A DNA stretch of 64,000 nt from Choristoneura fumiferana (lineage: Eukaryota; Arthropoda; Insecta; Lepidoptera; Tortricidae), in the NCBI RefSeq assembly GCF_025370935.1, contig NC_133494.1:10510802-10574801 (forward strand), read 5' to 3'. Within the stretch, counting starts at the first letter, position 1. The number at the start of each line of letters is the position of its first letter. Made by a program: the position numbers and the translations under genes. Shown here piece after piece: positions 22,801 to 34,385 of this stretch. Under the pieces are notes generated by a model, which did not search any database, was not told the origin of the DNA, and worked only from the letters and a program-made list of their open reading frames with translations.

Positions 22801-23474
22801 ATAGTACAATGAAAAGTAATTTCACCGGCTGTCTTACTCTCCACGCCGAAACACAACAGTGCAAGCACAGCTGTTTCACGGCAGGATTAGCGAGCAAGAT
22901 GGTGGTAGCAATCCGGGCGGACCTTGCACAAGGTCCTACCACCTGCATTGTACAGATCCTGCTCCTGCGGGATACCGATAAATGTATAAGTACTTGCAGA
23001 CGACGACACGGGCAACGGCTAGTTCTTTATAAGCCTATCTCAACGAGGGAAGAGGGAGGCTCTAATACTTATTTTAGGAAATTATAATTTGTCCGCTCCT
23101 TAAAAATACCTAAGTCGGTCTTCTAGTAGAAATACCACCAAAGAGTAACAGTAACATTTTACCTGTACCTGTCTAGAGTTATACCTAAAACCGACTAGTC
23201 ATAAAGACATTTTAGGTACATACCATTTTAGGTATTGTTTTTTTAATAGATACCTACAAATCCTACAATGTTTTATTTCGGAAAAACCAAAATAAAATAT
23301 AACTTAAAACTTTTTAAAATGTTTTGGTAATTATGTCAAACATTCCGTTTAAGGTCATAATGAATGAGATAACGAATTAAACGCTCAAAATCAAATTATT
23401 ATAAGAACCACTAATTATAACATACATTAAGTATGTGATATTCAAATATTATGTGATATTAACAAAAGATTAGG
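22801..23474. other. no gene seen
   Basis: Positions 22940-23020 end in a family-A-like tail (GGGCAACGGCTAGTT). The rest is AT-rich without a supported feature. Confidence 0.4.
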
Positions 23475-23824
23475 TATTTGAAAAACCTAGTGGAAGGCCT
23501 GCCGATGCTTCGTCATCCGGTGCCATCCATTGCCATTGCCACTTCAATGCCTACTTTATGCCATTGCATATTTATTATTTTTACAGCTCTGTCGGTGATT
23601 TTAGTTCTTCGACGAATTTCCGTATTCCGGATTCTATCGCGCAAAGAAACTCCAAACATAATTATAAAGCACTCCATAGTTCTTTGTGTGACTCTGAGCC
23701 TCTCCAAGAGGCCAACATTCAAGGACCACGTCTCAGAGCCATCATGAGCCATGTCATCAGCGGCAACGGCGGCAACACACATTTTTCGAAGACTAGTTGC
23801 ACCTTTACAATTAAACTGAAACAA
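23475..23824 (-). mobile_element. RTE-type LINE fragment (C-terminal RT region)
   Basis: The minus strand encodes GSETWSLNVGLLERLRVTQR followed by VSLRDRIRNTEIRRRTKIT, a hallmark of the C-terminal region of RTE-clade reverse transcriptases in Lepidoptera (GSETWxLT ... LRVTQRAMER ... RDRIRNEEIRRRTKV). It decays after this block. Only a fragment remains. The same family supplies fragments at 56145, 57137, 62831 and 63847. Confidence 0.8.
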
Positions 23825-24002
23825 TTTGAAATATTCATAGTTCCAAAATAAATTAAATAAAACACAATCTGGTTGAATTTTGAAATGAGAAAATTTCGAA
23901 TTATTTCATTTTAATTTTAAAGGTGCGTAGTTAGTATTTAGGCACTGCGGAATATTGGACGAGAAGTTTAGATCAACGAGGGCTTCCTATCGGATCGGAA
24001 GC
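23825..24002. other. no gene seen
   Basis: AT-rich spacer between the RTE fragment and a MITE. Confidence 0.4.
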
Positions 24003-24128
24003 AGCTTCTACAAAACTCGAAACTCGAAGTTCGTGTCATGCGGTCCCTCTGACACTTATACTATTTAATATGCGAGCAAGAGGAACGGTACGATACGAAC
24101 TTCGAGTGACGAGTTTCGTCGTAGCCCC
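24003..24128. mobile_element. foldback MITE, family B
   Basis: The arms carry CTCGAAGTTCGTGTCATGCG and, mirrored, ACGAACTTCGAG. The central word ACTATTTAATA is shared with the copies at 25576-25701 and 35030-35235. Confidence 0.65.
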
Positions 24129-24539
24129 GCAGTAGCGATAGATTACTAAAATAGTTCTGGCGTTTTTTGTGGGGGGGGAATGTGCACACAAGTGCAGTTC
24201 CGCACACTTACATGCAAAAACAAAACTGCCACCTGTCTGTAATGACGATGTAAACACATAAATAATCCAACAAAAACACTAATAATAACAAATAATTCGT
24301 TTACAGACGACTCAAAACACACATTGACAAGTTGTTCATCGACGAAAAGTCGGATTTATCGCTTGACCGATCCGAAATTTGTACGAGAGAGCGGACTCGA
24401 TGTAGGTAAACGAATCCCACAATAATATCCCATCAAAAACATTACATGTAAACAATACCTCTCCTTGCTGTCGGGTAAAAAGCTGCAAGTCTCGCAACGC
24501 AACGCAGTTCTTATAATGCTAAAAAGGTTTGAAATGCAA

Positions 24540-24688
24540 TGTTATTGGGAGAGTGCGAAGTACTAAGTGGGGGTGATGAAATCTATCGCAGCCCTCATGG
24601 TGGCCAAAAGTAGAAATAGTTCTGGCTCTGTCATCTGCCATATTCATATGAATCTGTCATTAACAAAGCAGTTTGTATTCTCATTTTG
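24540..24688 (+). repeat. dispersed repeat shared with 22412-22560
   Basis: Second copy of the repeat described at 22412. The flanking 24690-25135 is AT-rich and ends in a GC-richer block (25015-25080) without a recognised exon. Confidence 0.7.
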
Positions 24689-24689
24689 A

Positions 24690-25573
24690 TCTGAAAACGA
24701 TATTTAATTTATTGCTAGCGATATAAGAACAATTATATAATTTTACTATTATTAAAAAAAAAAAACAATAAGATAGCTTTCTTTTCGTTTTACAGTAAAA
24801 GTACAACTAAACATGAAGTAAACAAACCCTGACAAGGAAAATAAAACACACTTTTTGAATAAATTTTACTTACCTCATTTAATTTTAATGACCAAAAATT
24901 AATTCACAACCTTTTGTCCACTCAAATCACGGTATCACAGTAATTTTGTATTATAAATTAATACGTTATAGGTTTGATTTTCGTCACAATGTCGCGATGA
25001 AATTTCAAAACGTCAGAGCATCAGAGCCAAAAAAGTTGCGGACGCTAGGTGGCGCTGATGTCGTGCACAGAGCCAATACCAAATCGGTTATTTTTCCGAG
25101 GTTATTTTTGTCAGTACCGGGCACAGATTACTAATATGTACCGGGGGGTGTCCATAGAACTCGATTTTCACAACCGTGGAAAAATACAGTTTATGGTTCT
25201 CAAATAAAGAGTAAACCAAATTATTATTTTTTTAGACTCATAAATGACTTGTTTCCCTTATCACTGTAGTTTAAACAATGAATATTGCAACGTTTTAATC
25301 AGAGTACCAAACAGATTTTCCGTCATTCTTGACGTCTTTCAACTTGAAGTGTCACATCAAGCTACTGACTTGCTACTGCTAGTACTGCTACTGACTTAAA
25401 AAAAGGCGCTGTCATCGTTCATCCACCATTACCTCTCATATTTCGTTTTCTAGAATTTTTTTACCGTACAACGGCAAAAACTACTAGACACTGGCAAAAT
25501 TGTCCTCCAATGGACAGAGCCATATTTTTTTAAAGAAACAACAACAGACTTAAAAAAAAGGGCGCAGGAGCAG
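24690..25573. other. no gene seen
   Basis: This is AT-rich DNA. A small minus/plus open frame near 24946-25134 does not look coding. Confidence 0.4.
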
Positions 25574-25575
25574 TA

Positions 25576-25701
25576 GGGCTACTACGAAATTCGAAAATCG
25601 AAGTTCGTATCATACCGTCCCTTTCACTCTCGTATAAAATAATATTAGCGTCAGCGGGACGGTTCGATACGAACTTCGATTAACGAATTTCGTAGTAGCC
25701 C
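25576..25701. mobile_element. foldback MITE, family B, TA target duplication
   Basis: The inverted ends GGGCTACTACGAAATTCG and CGAATTTCGTAGTAGCCC are near perfect. TA flanks both sides (25574-25575 and 25702-25703), pointing to Tc1/mariner-type mobilisation. It is 126 bp with no coding capacity. Confidence 0.85.
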
Positions 25702-26189
25702 TACAGGAGGGTGAGTGAGTGACAATCTGTGTTGCCAATTTAGTAATATTTACCATAATTGACGAAATTTTTAAGTAATTATGTAATTTTATTTGTAATG
25801 GGCGATGGATGGAATTTATAGAAGCGGCTGATTTTATCGGTAGGAATAAGCTTACTAGTTAATAAGAAGAATATCAGATTTTTCTGTCCTACCTATTAAT
25901 TTAAAAAATTAAAATAGTTTTACTACTACGCCTAAATACAGATTTTGTCTTGGTCCTAATGAACGAGCGAAAAAAACTGGAAAATACAATGTCCACACAA
26001 AAAAAAAAAAAATCTAATGTGGCTGCCATCACAAAAGCAATGTAAATCAATTATGTAATCAATGTAATCAATTTATTATGTGATCATCTGTCTGTATCTT
26101 AGTTCATACGCAGTAAATTTAATTTAATGTTATCGTTAATTGTGCAACTATTCTAAAACTACATCTGATGATGATGACATTTCTAACCA
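25702..26189. other. no gene seen
   Basis: AT-rich spacer with an A-run at about 25999-26011. Confidence 0.4.
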
Positions 26190-26197
26190 TCACTAGT

Positions 26198-26582
26198 AGT
26201 GATGTAACGAATGTCATTTTTTGAACATTCGCGAACGCGAATGCGAATGCAAATAATCAGTTTTTCGTTTTGGCGCCAAATTGTCTATGGCAGTCTCGTT
26301 CGAACAAAGTGCGTTCTGTTTGTACTTTCTTCCGAGAATTACCCAGTTGATTGATACGAACGCATTGCAAAGTAAATAAATAAATAATTCCAAATGATTA
26401 AGTGGAGACTGATAATGTGATTGCGAAATAATTTTTTTGTATAAAAAACATAAGAAATGAATGTATTGTGATTATGTATTATCTAATAATTGTTTTTTTT
26501 CTGATATTCATATTCGCAAAACATTTGCAGAAATTTTGCTAATGCAAATATCCGCGAATGCGAATATTCGTTACATCATAAT
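26198..26582. mobile_element. hAT-like MITE with perfect 8-bp target duplication
   Basis: TCACTAGT lies at both sides (26190-26197 and 26583-26590). The ends pair as GATGTAACGAAT and ATTCGTTACATC, followed by CGCGAATGCGAAT-type words on both sides. An 8-bp duplication is the usual signature of hAT elements. It is 385 bp with no transposase. Confidence 0.8.
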
Positions 26583-26854
26583 TCACTAGTATTTTCCGGG
26601 TGTAGCAACTAGCAAACCTAGCACCACGTGCCGCGAGCAAGTGAACACGAGTTATGCGATAGACAGAGAAGCATAAAGTAGGCACAATTCTTATGCCTAA
26701 ACGTCAATTTTGTACGGCAGTGAAGCTTCTGTACTTGTACTATTACTTATTCTGTGCTAAGACGTATCTTTTGTCACATCTAGCGATTATTAACGAATTG
26801 GTCGAATCGATCTTAGAGCCGATTTTTGTGTTATAACTAGCTAGCTTTTGTATA

Positions 26855-27018
26855 TGATGATATTCTTGAGTAAAACAGGGTTTAGCACAGTTAAGCTGCT
26901 TTACTGAGATACGAAGGAAAAACATGCACTATTAGGTAGCCATCTTTTTATTCGAGACAAAACACAACACTGACATAACAAAACTCAAAAGACCATAGAC
27001 TTTATTGCTACTCTAACA
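26855..27018 (-). repeat. 3' LTR of copia element
   Basis: The 164-bp sequence starts TGATGATATTCTTGAG and ends CTACTCTAACA on the plus strand. I see no difference from the other LTR. Confidence 0.93.
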
Positions 27019-27030
27019 CGCCCCTTCAAT
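27019..27030 (-). other. polypurine tract of copia element
   Basis: Directly inside the 3' LTR the minus strand reads TTGAAGGGGCG, a purine-rich tract where plus-strand priming is expected. Confidence 0.6.
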
Positions 27031-27189
27031 AAAGTCCATATAAAAACAAAAAACAACATCTAGGTACCACCTGCAACATTACCTCAACAAAAAATATGCT
27101 AACCCTACTACAGTAGACATAAAAAGTAAGTAAAAGCGCCCCTTCAAAAATAACAAAAGAACAACACAATACATTATAGAGACAGCCCT

Positions 27190-28842
27190 AACTTTTCTCT
27201 AAAATATAAGAACCTTAGACTTGCCAAAGATTTGGTAAATAGATCAGCAATTTGATGTTCACTTTTTAAATACTTCAACACAATCACATTGCTGTCTATT
27301 TTCTCTTTTATAAAGTGATATTTAATATCCAAATGCTTTACTTACCCTTTTATTATTCTCAGGATTAATTCCTATATTTATTGCAGCCTGATTATCAACA
27401 TTAATTATAACTGGACTAGACACCCACTGAAAATCATGCAAAACATTTCTAAGCCAACATGCCTCAGTTATACACGAGCTCAGAGCTAATAATTCTGCTT
27501 CTGTTGAAGACGTTGAAGACAGACTTACTGTACTCTGCTTTCTGGACGACCAAGATATAGTAGAGCCAAATAGTTTAAAAACAAAACCTGTTGTTGACTT
27601 ACGATCATTAACATCCCCTCCCCAATCGGCATCAACATAACCACACAAAACAGTTTGGTCATCCGCCTTATAGATAAGCTTCAAGTCTAATGTTGCATTG
27701 ATGTACCTTAAGACACGTTTCAGAGCTTTATACAAAGGTTCATCAGCATAACTTTGAAATCTGCTTAAATATGAAATGCTTGTGCATAAATCTGGCCTAG
27801 TACATAAAGCTGCATACATTATTGACCCAATAATTTGCCTACACCTGTTTTCTAAATTTTTATCACAATCCTTACTTTTACTTAAGCTCAACTTACACTC
27901 CATTGGAGTCGAATGTGGTTTCGAATTTGTCATATGAAACTTTTCCACAACCTTTGTCAAATAATTTGACTGACTAAGTTTAGTGACCCCATTTGTTAAA
28001 TCTTGAGTTACCTCAATACCTAAGTAATTAGTCATTACACCTAGATCCTTCATACTAAATTTACTGCTTAAATAAAGCTTTAAGTCTTGGACCTCACTTT
28101 GGTTTGAACCAAATATGCAAATATCATCAACAAATACTAATAAGTAAAGTTTACCCTCTGAGGAACATTTTGTGTACAAACAAGAATCATTTTGGGACCG
28201 AACAAAACCTTTCTCAGCTACTACTGAATCAAACTTTTCATTCCAACATTTAGGTGACTTTCTTAAACCATACAAACTTTTATTCAATTTGCCTACCTTA
28301 CTATCTCTATCTTTATAGCCTAGTGGCAATTTGACATAAACTTCCTCCTTAATGTCACCATACAAGAAAGCACTTTTAACGTCCATATGATGAACTGGTA
28401 ATCGTAACTTATTCGCTATAGCTAACAGAAGTCTAAAAGTTGAAATTTTAGCTACAGGAGCATATAACTCATACAACTCATAGTCATCATTCTGTTGGAA
28501 CCCTCTTGCTACAAGACGCGCTTTAAATTGGTTTGGGTTTCCATCGCCATCATATTTAACTCTGTAAACCCACTTGGTGTCGATGACCTTCTTGCCTTCT
28601 GGAATTTCTACCTCAGTCCAAGTATTGTTCTCAGCCAAAACCTTCAACTCGTTTTCCATGGCTTCATGCCACTTCTCACTATGTTCACAGTGTACAGCTT
28701 CCTCATATGTTGCAGGTTCATTTAAAACACACAAGAAAGCAGTGTCACAGGAATCTAACCAATGTGGCCTTCTTACTATCCTGCCACTACGAGTCCTTAC
28801 TTGTCTGTACTTGCTTTTCAGATTCCTGCTCCACTTCATCAC
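27190..28842 (-). pseudogene. copia pol, reverse transcriptase and RNase H part
   Basis: The open stretch 28842-27322 (506 codons) starts inside the frame after a frameshift and ends prematurely. It carries the copia RT block (WVYRVKYDGDGNPNQFKARL near 91-110, MDVKSAFL near 153, SLYGLRKSPKCW near 189, catalytic FVDD at about 237-240). RNase H follows with VDADWGGD, TEAELLALS and VDNQAAI. Near 27335 a 4-bp AGTA repeat shifts the frame. The remaining C-terminus (including HQIADLFTKSLAS) continues in another frame to about 27190. An ELYELY duplication interrupts the usual YxxTYAPV motif near residue 121. The function would be reverse transcription in virus-like particles. Confidence 0.9.
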
Positions 28843-29116
28843 TCTCTAAGAAATCTAGTAAAATAATCTCTCCTTCTCTGTCAACCCTTGTTACTTCTGT
28901 TTTTTCATTTATAAATACAACATCCCTTTGAATCACTACTGTCTTCTCCTTCTCTAAATAAATTCTGTATCCTTTAGAATCCTCATATCCCATAAATACT
29001 CCTTCCTGCGCCTTTGAATATAATTTCAGCCTCTTTGCTTTTGGGATATGTGTCCACACGTTTGTTCCAAAAATCTTATTTAATTTAGAAATGTCGTAAC
29101 ACTTTCCTGTCCATGC
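28787..29116 (-). pseudogene. copia pol, integrase C-terminal part
   Basis: This continues in the same frame as the upstream gag-integrase frame after the stop at 29119-29117. The segment includes FMGYEDSKGYRIYL, the conserved 'GYxxxxKGYR' motif of copia integrase C-termini. The frame then closes, overlapping the RT frame by about 56 bp, which indicates a small insertion or deletion here. Confidence 0.85.
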
Positions 29117-31018
29117 TTAATATGGAGTCTCACCCTCAGTGTTACTTTTACTCGTCCTGTTCAGAACATAAACAGCGGTATTGATGGCCTCTGCCCACAG
29201 CTCTTTGCTCAACTTCTCACTCAAATGCAACATCGTTCTGGCCGCTTCAACCAAAGTTCTCATTTCCCGTTCTGCGCGGCCATTTTGTTGAGGCGTGTAT
29301 ACTATTGATGTTTCGTGAATAACCCCTTTAGCATTAAACAGTGCCGCCATTTCTCTGTTTATGAATTCTGTTCCATTATCAGACCGAAACTTCTTTAGTT
29401 TTAAGTTTAATTGGTTTTCGGCAGTGGTGATGAACATTTTCACTTTCTCGGGTACTTCAGACTTTTGCTTTAGGAAGTAAACAGTGCGTAATCTCGTAAA
29501 ATCATCTTTAATGAGCAAAAAATATCTAGCTCCTCCCAGAGATGCAACTTCAAACGGACCACAGACGTCAGCATGGACCAGCTCCAAAGGCTGCGTCGCG
29601 CAACTGTCGCTTTCACTAAAAGGTTGCCGATGCGCCTTCCCCTTTATGCATGGCACGCATTTTTCGTTGTCATCGCTGAATTGTATGTTATTACGTCTTA
29701 GAATTGACTTTACATGCTCCATATTTTGATGGCACAATCTCTCATGCCACTCACCCAAACTCACGGTTAGTGCGCATTGAGCATTACGTATAAAGTTCAT
29801 AACATAAAAGTTCCCTTCCCTCACACCAGTTTCGCACAAAACGTTATTTTTGAAAATTTTACATTTGTCCTTAGTAAGGTCCACAGTATAACCCTTACTC
29901 GTAACACTCGACACAGAAAACAGATTTATTTTTAAGTCCGGCACATAAAGCACTTCGCATAGTTTATTATTAATAAATTGTACTTCCCCAACTCCTAAAA
30001 CCGGCAAACGACGTCCGTCACCAACAACAACAAACCGTTCGGAAGTTTGACGAAATGACGTTGACGTAAATAAGTCGCGTTCAAAAGTCATGTGTTCACT
30101 TGCGCCACTGTCAACCACCCACTTTGACGAGTTTAACAGCTGTTGTCTATTACAACCATCGAGACTAAGTGACATTGCTTGACTTACTGTCACTGCTGAA
30201 AAAGCGTTACTTTTATGATTGTTGTGTTTATTCGAACTTTCCCCACGAATGTCCTGCCGCACAACAAACTTTTCACGCTTTGGGCACTGATATTTTAAAT
30301 GTCCGGTCTTATGACAAATAAAACACTTCCTAGTGTCTGTGCTACTCTTGCACTGCTGTATAAAATGTCCAGCACGACCACACTTGAAACACTTTAGATT
30401 TCCACCACTGTCTCTGTTCTGTTTTTGCACGTAAAGAGCCACATTTTCACCCTCACTACTCTTCGACTGCATCCTCTCTTCTTCCACTAAAAGTCTTGCA
30501 ACTAAGTCATCATAATTTTGTTTCTCTGGATCGACTGATTCCCAAGCAGAAACAAAATGACTGTACTTGTCAGGCAACGACATCAGGACTTTTGTGATGA
30601 TAAGCTTATCGGAAATATCTTCACTAGCCTGTTTCAATAAGCTTTTAACTTCCTGCAACTTCGACAAGAAAACTGACATCTCCATACCCTCTTCGTATTT
30701 AAAACTGAAGAAACGCTGCTGAAGTAGGTGTATGCTTGTACTTGACTTCTGCTCATACACGCTCAGGAGCTTACTCCACATCTGAGCAGCGGTCTCACAT
30801 GTCAAAACATGAATCATGGCACTCTCACTGAGCCTTGTAACCAACAGACTTTGGGCTTTTGCATCCCTCTTAGCCCAATCTTCCGCATTTTGAGTGGTCT
30901 TGACATCCGTGCCTTCTGCTAAGCCCAGCATATTCTGTGCCCTTAGCAGCACTTTCACTTGGAACTTCCACACACCCCAGTTCCGCGGCCCCTCGAGTTT
31001 GATGACTCCTTGATCCAT
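29117..31018 (-). pseudogene. copia gag, protease and integrase core
   Basis: This 633-codon frame starts at an ATG about 175 bp inside the 5' LTR. In order it has: a gag domain (1-200); two zinc knuckles, CFKCGRAGHFIQQC at 210-223 and CFICHKTGHLKYQC at 232-245; an aspartic protease (VVDSGASEHMTF, catalytic Asp near 303); the HHCC zinc-binding region (HERLCH near 426, CVPC near 454); and the integrase DDE core (Asp near 484 in HADVCGPF, Asp near 547 in RSDNGTEF, Glu near 583 in NGRAERE). All catalytic residues are present. A TAA closes the frame where a sense codon is expected, just before the integrase C-terminal part. Confidence 0.93.
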
Positions 31019-31175
31019 TTCCCCGGTATCAAGTGCAGTCTACCGCCACAAAGACTTTGAATCTGCGAACGTCTGATGCAGTGCCTCTATCCCTAGCTCC
31101 GCTTTCACACCCAGACGCCGAAACCCCGCAGATCAACAGCTCCTCATTTGCCTTCACTCACAGCAGCTTCTGAAG

Positions 31176-31193
31176 CCTTCTGGGCCCATAACC
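31176..31193 (-). other. primer binding site of copia element
   Basis: Directly after the 5' LTR the minus strand reads GGTTATGGGCCCAGAAGG. GGTTATGGGCCCAG is the site used by Drosophila copia, which primes from an initiator methionine tRNA fragment. Confidence 0.8.
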
Positions 31194-31357
31194 TGATGAT
31201 ATTCTTGAGTAAAACAGGGTTTAGCACAGTTAAGCTGCTTTACTGAGATACGAAGGAAAAACATGCACTATTAGGTAGCCATCTTTTTATTCGAGACAAA
31301 ACACAACACTGACATAACAAAACTCAAAAGACCATAGACTTTATTGCTACTCTAACA
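31194..31357 (-). repeat. 5' LTR of copia element
   Basis: Same 164-bp sequence as 26855-27018. Confidence 0.93.
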
Positions 31358-31362
31358 GTATA

Positions 31363-31955
31363 GTTATATCTATAAATATTCCTTATCACATCTAAGGCAG
31401 TCTCCTTTATCAAAATGCTTCAGAGTTTCTATAAGTCCAAATAATAATCAAAAAGTCCGAAAAACAAGCTACCTATCTATTGCATAGTTTGCCTGGAAGA
31501 GATCTTTCAGAAGCTATAAGGCCGCCTATTGCTTACCTGTGAAAATCTCCATATAGGCACCTGTGTTTTCTATACTGCTTACTATATATTGGTGGTGTTC
31601 GATAAAGAGTTATCGTATTGAATTGTAACTCCAATTCTACGTTAAGATCGATGTATTGCTGTCTTGATTGATCTTGTCTCATTAAAAAAAAAAAAACACA
31701 AAAACACGAAAAATTGTTGTTGTGTCAATGTTGAATGCAGTTTAATGAAATCTGCAATGGTCTTGTTAGCAACACCACCCAGATAAGCAATTTAACGTTT
31801 GACACTGACATTTACATTTGACAAGAAAGTAACAGTGAACGTACAGAACAGTTAGAATTATTATTAGTCCCCAAATCAAATTCCACAGTCCTAAATTCTT
31901 TCTTGCCGAATCCATTTACTCCAACCAAAAAAAAAAAACAAAATAAACTAAAGAA
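31363..31955. other. spacer and ISCA2 upstream region
   Basis: Positions 31575-31700 are a LINE tail (GTGTTCGATAAAGAGTTATC, then an A-run). The ISCA2 promoter must lie in about 31750-31955. I see no TATA box, which is common for housekeeping genes. Confidence 0.45.
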
Positions 31956-32203
31956 ATGATCCGGAGATCGAAACCTTTACTTTGGGCGTTACGCGCAAGA
32001 CGCAATGTGTTGTATTATTTGCGCAACGTCGAAACGTCACCTGCACTAGAAGACGGTATCGTAATCAGTGAGAGCTGTGTGCAAAAACTAAGGCAACTAT
32101 GTGACGATGATAAGAGCTTTCTGAGATTGTGTGTGGAGAGTGGAGGCTGTTCCGGATTTCAGTACAAATTTGATTTGGATACAAAAATTCAAAATGATGA
32201 TAG
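31956..32203 (+). CDS. ISCA2: ISCA2 coding exon 1
   Basis: ATG at 31956; the donor GTTTGT follows at 32204. It encodes the presequence and the first conserved Cys of the carrier domain. Confidence 0.92.
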
Positions 32204-33866
32204 GTTTGTATGCATTTCTAAAGCACAGAGCAAACTGCGACTTTCAGAACTAATAAAAAATCCTTCTGATCGATCCGTTTAAACCATTTTAGTGTTCATT
32301 CAATGATTCAATTTTCTTACTATTTTTATGCCCAACATCTTCACATGATTCTAATTTAGCACAGGAAAAATAGGATATTTTGGCAGCAAAATATGTACAC
32401 CAATGAAACTTTGTTTATAACTTTATCTTGGAACTAGAAATGAGGATCTGCTGAAAAAAAAATCAAGTCAAAAGTAGGATTTAATCACTAAAAACAATTG
32501 GTTAACTTTTACACTAGGTTTATATAATATTGACTATGAACATGTTTAGTTATTAACATACCCCCATATCGAAAATCATGTCAACTACTAAATTTACTGC
32601 AGGTAATTAATTAACGTTTTTTAATTATTATCTCATACTTAACATAAGCCTTGGTACTAAACCTAAAGTACTAGTATAGTTTACAATTCACAGTGAGGTA
32701 ATTATTCATTATTAGGCATAATGATGTCTTGACAGAATAACCTATCTATTAATGTCTACTCTTTAGCAAATTGTTTGTGCCCTCACTCGCTTAGTTTGTA
32801 AAATTTGCATTTTTTAAACGTTGGCCCTTGCCCATAACCCCCTGGGAGGGGGTAGGACGCCTAAATTTTGGTAGGACACAGCAGATCCTCATTTCTAGTG
32901 CCAAGATAAAAGTTATAAACAAAGTTTAATTGATGTAGATGTTTTGTCGCCAGACCATCGTATTAAGTCCGACTTTACCTGTGCTAATTAGCTTTACTAA
33001 AATTGAGGTCTCCACATCAAAACAAATATTTATATTGATACTTTGTTTAGTTTTTATCTTTTTGTTGTTTCCAGTGTGTGTTCTTTTCTTGTCCAATGTG
33101 TAGTTATAGGTACACTAGGGTGAACACATATTTTTTATTCCTTTATTACATTCCCAATCTGAAGAAAATATAAGCAGGCTCAAAACCAGCACCCTACCCT
33201 ATGGTCGCCCCAGGTGGTATGCATAGTTTGTAGGATTGTAAAATCAATTGCAGATGTATTGAAGCCTATTCCTTTTTATACCATTCCATTTACATGTCAA
33301 TTGTCTTCAACATTTTCTTTCTGCCGGTATATTCACTGCCTGTACCAATTTCGATGATTATATCCCAACAAAAACCTGCCGTAATTAATTGAGATAATTA
33401 TTTATAAAAACTAGTAATGTAATGGTAAATTATGGCTCTCTAGGCATTGTAGAAGTACTATCTCACTTCGAATATAACATTTTAAACTTTCGTGATTTTC
33501 ACTCATATTCAAAATACCACTAACGGGACTTATCACGCTAACACATACGAGTAATATTTGCCTCGACGTTTCGGCAACATTACAGTGGCCGAAATGTTGA
33601 GGTAAATATTACCTGTGTGTGTTTGCATGATAAGTCCCGTTCACTCCAAATAGTTTGAAGTCAATTTGTAAATTGTCTTTTGTTTCAGAGTTTTCGAACG
33701 CGATGGTGTCAAAGTAGTAGTAGATGAAACGTCACTTGATTATATTAAGGGATCCACAATTGATTATCATACTGAACTAATAAGAGCTGCCTTCAGGGTG
33801 GTACAAAATCCAAACGCTGATTTGGGCTGTTCCTGTGGGGCAAGTTTTTCTATCAAAATTGACTAG
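31956..33866 (+). CDS. ISCA2: ISCA2, mitochondrial iron-sulfur cluster assembly 2 homolog (two exons)
   Basis: The coding exons are 31956-32203 and 33689-33866, joined in phase 2, giving 141 aa. The N-terminal 35 residues are Arg-rich without acids (MIRRSKPLLWALRARR), a mitochondrial targeting presequence. The A-type carrier domain follows, with the three conserved Cys: one in VESGGCSGFQY and two in LGCSCGASFSI near the C-terminus. The GCSCGxSF ending is typical of ISCA2 rather than ISCA1 (CGCGESF). ISCA2 works with ISCA1 and IBA57 to make [4Fe-4S] clusters for mitochondrial enzymes such as aconitase and complex I. The length is normal for the family, and the ATG is the first in frame after an A-rich leader. 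Confidence 0.93.
32396..32937. mobile_element. foldback element in ISCA2 intron
   Basis: The inverted ends are about 60 bp long: AAACTTTGTTTATAACTTTA ... GAGGATCTGCTG on the left is mirrored by CAGCAGATCCTC ... AAACAAAGTTT on the right. About 420 bp lie between, without an open frame. Confidence 0.75.
33530..33647. repeat. palindromic dispersed repeat in ISCA2 intron
   Basis: AACGGGACTTATCACGCTAA ... TGCATGATAAGTCCCGTT fold back. The inner words GTAATATTTGCCTCGACGTT and AACATTACAGTGGCCGAAAT are typical of a widespread lepidopteran repeat. Confidence 0.7.
33689..33866 (+). CDS. ISCA2: ISCA2 coding exon 2
   Basis: Acceptor TTTGTTTCAG at 33688; stop TAG at 33864-33866. It encodes the C-terminal half with LGCSCGASFSIKID. 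Confidence 0.92.
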
Positions 33867-34223
33867 AAGTATTAAACTTACAATAATAAGTAGCTTGAAA
33901 CCAAAAAAGTTCATAGTTTAATTGGAAGGTAATCAGCTAAGCTTATTCTTTCTCACAACAAGCATCCAACAAACTCAGTGATCAGAAAATACTGTTGACC
34001 TATGTATTAGGATCTGTTTAGACAAGAAAATTTAAGAAAACCTCTGTAGAATCAGCTTAATCTTCTAGCTTTGATATTGTCATAAAAATAAATAGTTAAA
34101 AATTTGAATTATATGAAAATGACAAAAAAAGAGTAAAAAATTTAGGTACAAACAAGTAGCGCAAAAGCTATCAGTGTAGATATATAAGTAGATTTATTTT
34201 ATTAATGTTTTCTGTGATATAAC

Positions 34224-34229
34224 AATAAA
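34224..34229 (+). terminator. ISCA2 poly(A) signal candidate
   Basis: AATAAA lies about 360 bp after the ISCA2 stop and about 160 bp from the opposing poly(A) signal of the minus-strand gene. Confidence 0.5.
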
Positions 34230-34385
34230 TAATTTTTAATATTTTCTGTTTCTGGCTATTCTTGACATAAGAAAGTATCTAAGTAAATATAAACTGAAGT
34301 TTCATTCAGTTGTTACATTATAATATAATAATTATAATAATTTACTAGGGATCATAAAACAAATAGTAGTTTCTTAAGATGAGAC

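Larger units (their letters stand above)
26855..31357 (-). mobile_element. copia (Ty1/copia) LTR retrotransposon, nearly complete but inactivated
   Basis: This 4503-bp element has two 164-bp LTRs (26855-27018 and 31194-31357, both TG...CA) that look identical. It is flanked by a perfect 5-bp duplication GTATA (26850-26854 and 31358-31362). On the minus strand the order is 5' LTR, primer binding site, gag-protease-integrase, RT-RNase H, polypurine tract, 3' LTR. The order IN before RT defines the copia superfamily. Three lesions break the single long frame: a nonsense codon at 29119-29117, a frameshift around 28790-28850, and a 4-bp insertion near 27335. Confidence 0.95.
32204..33688 (+). other. 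ISCA2 intron with two foldback elements
   Basis: The 1485-bp intron begins GTTTGT and ends TTTTGTTTCAG. It holds a foldback element at 32396-32937 and a palindromic repeat at 33530-33647. Confidence 0.85.

Noticed and set aside
31956..32282. single-exon reading of ISCA2
   Set aside because: The frame after 32203 loses the conserved C-terminal Cys motif, which is found in a phase-matched exon at 33689.
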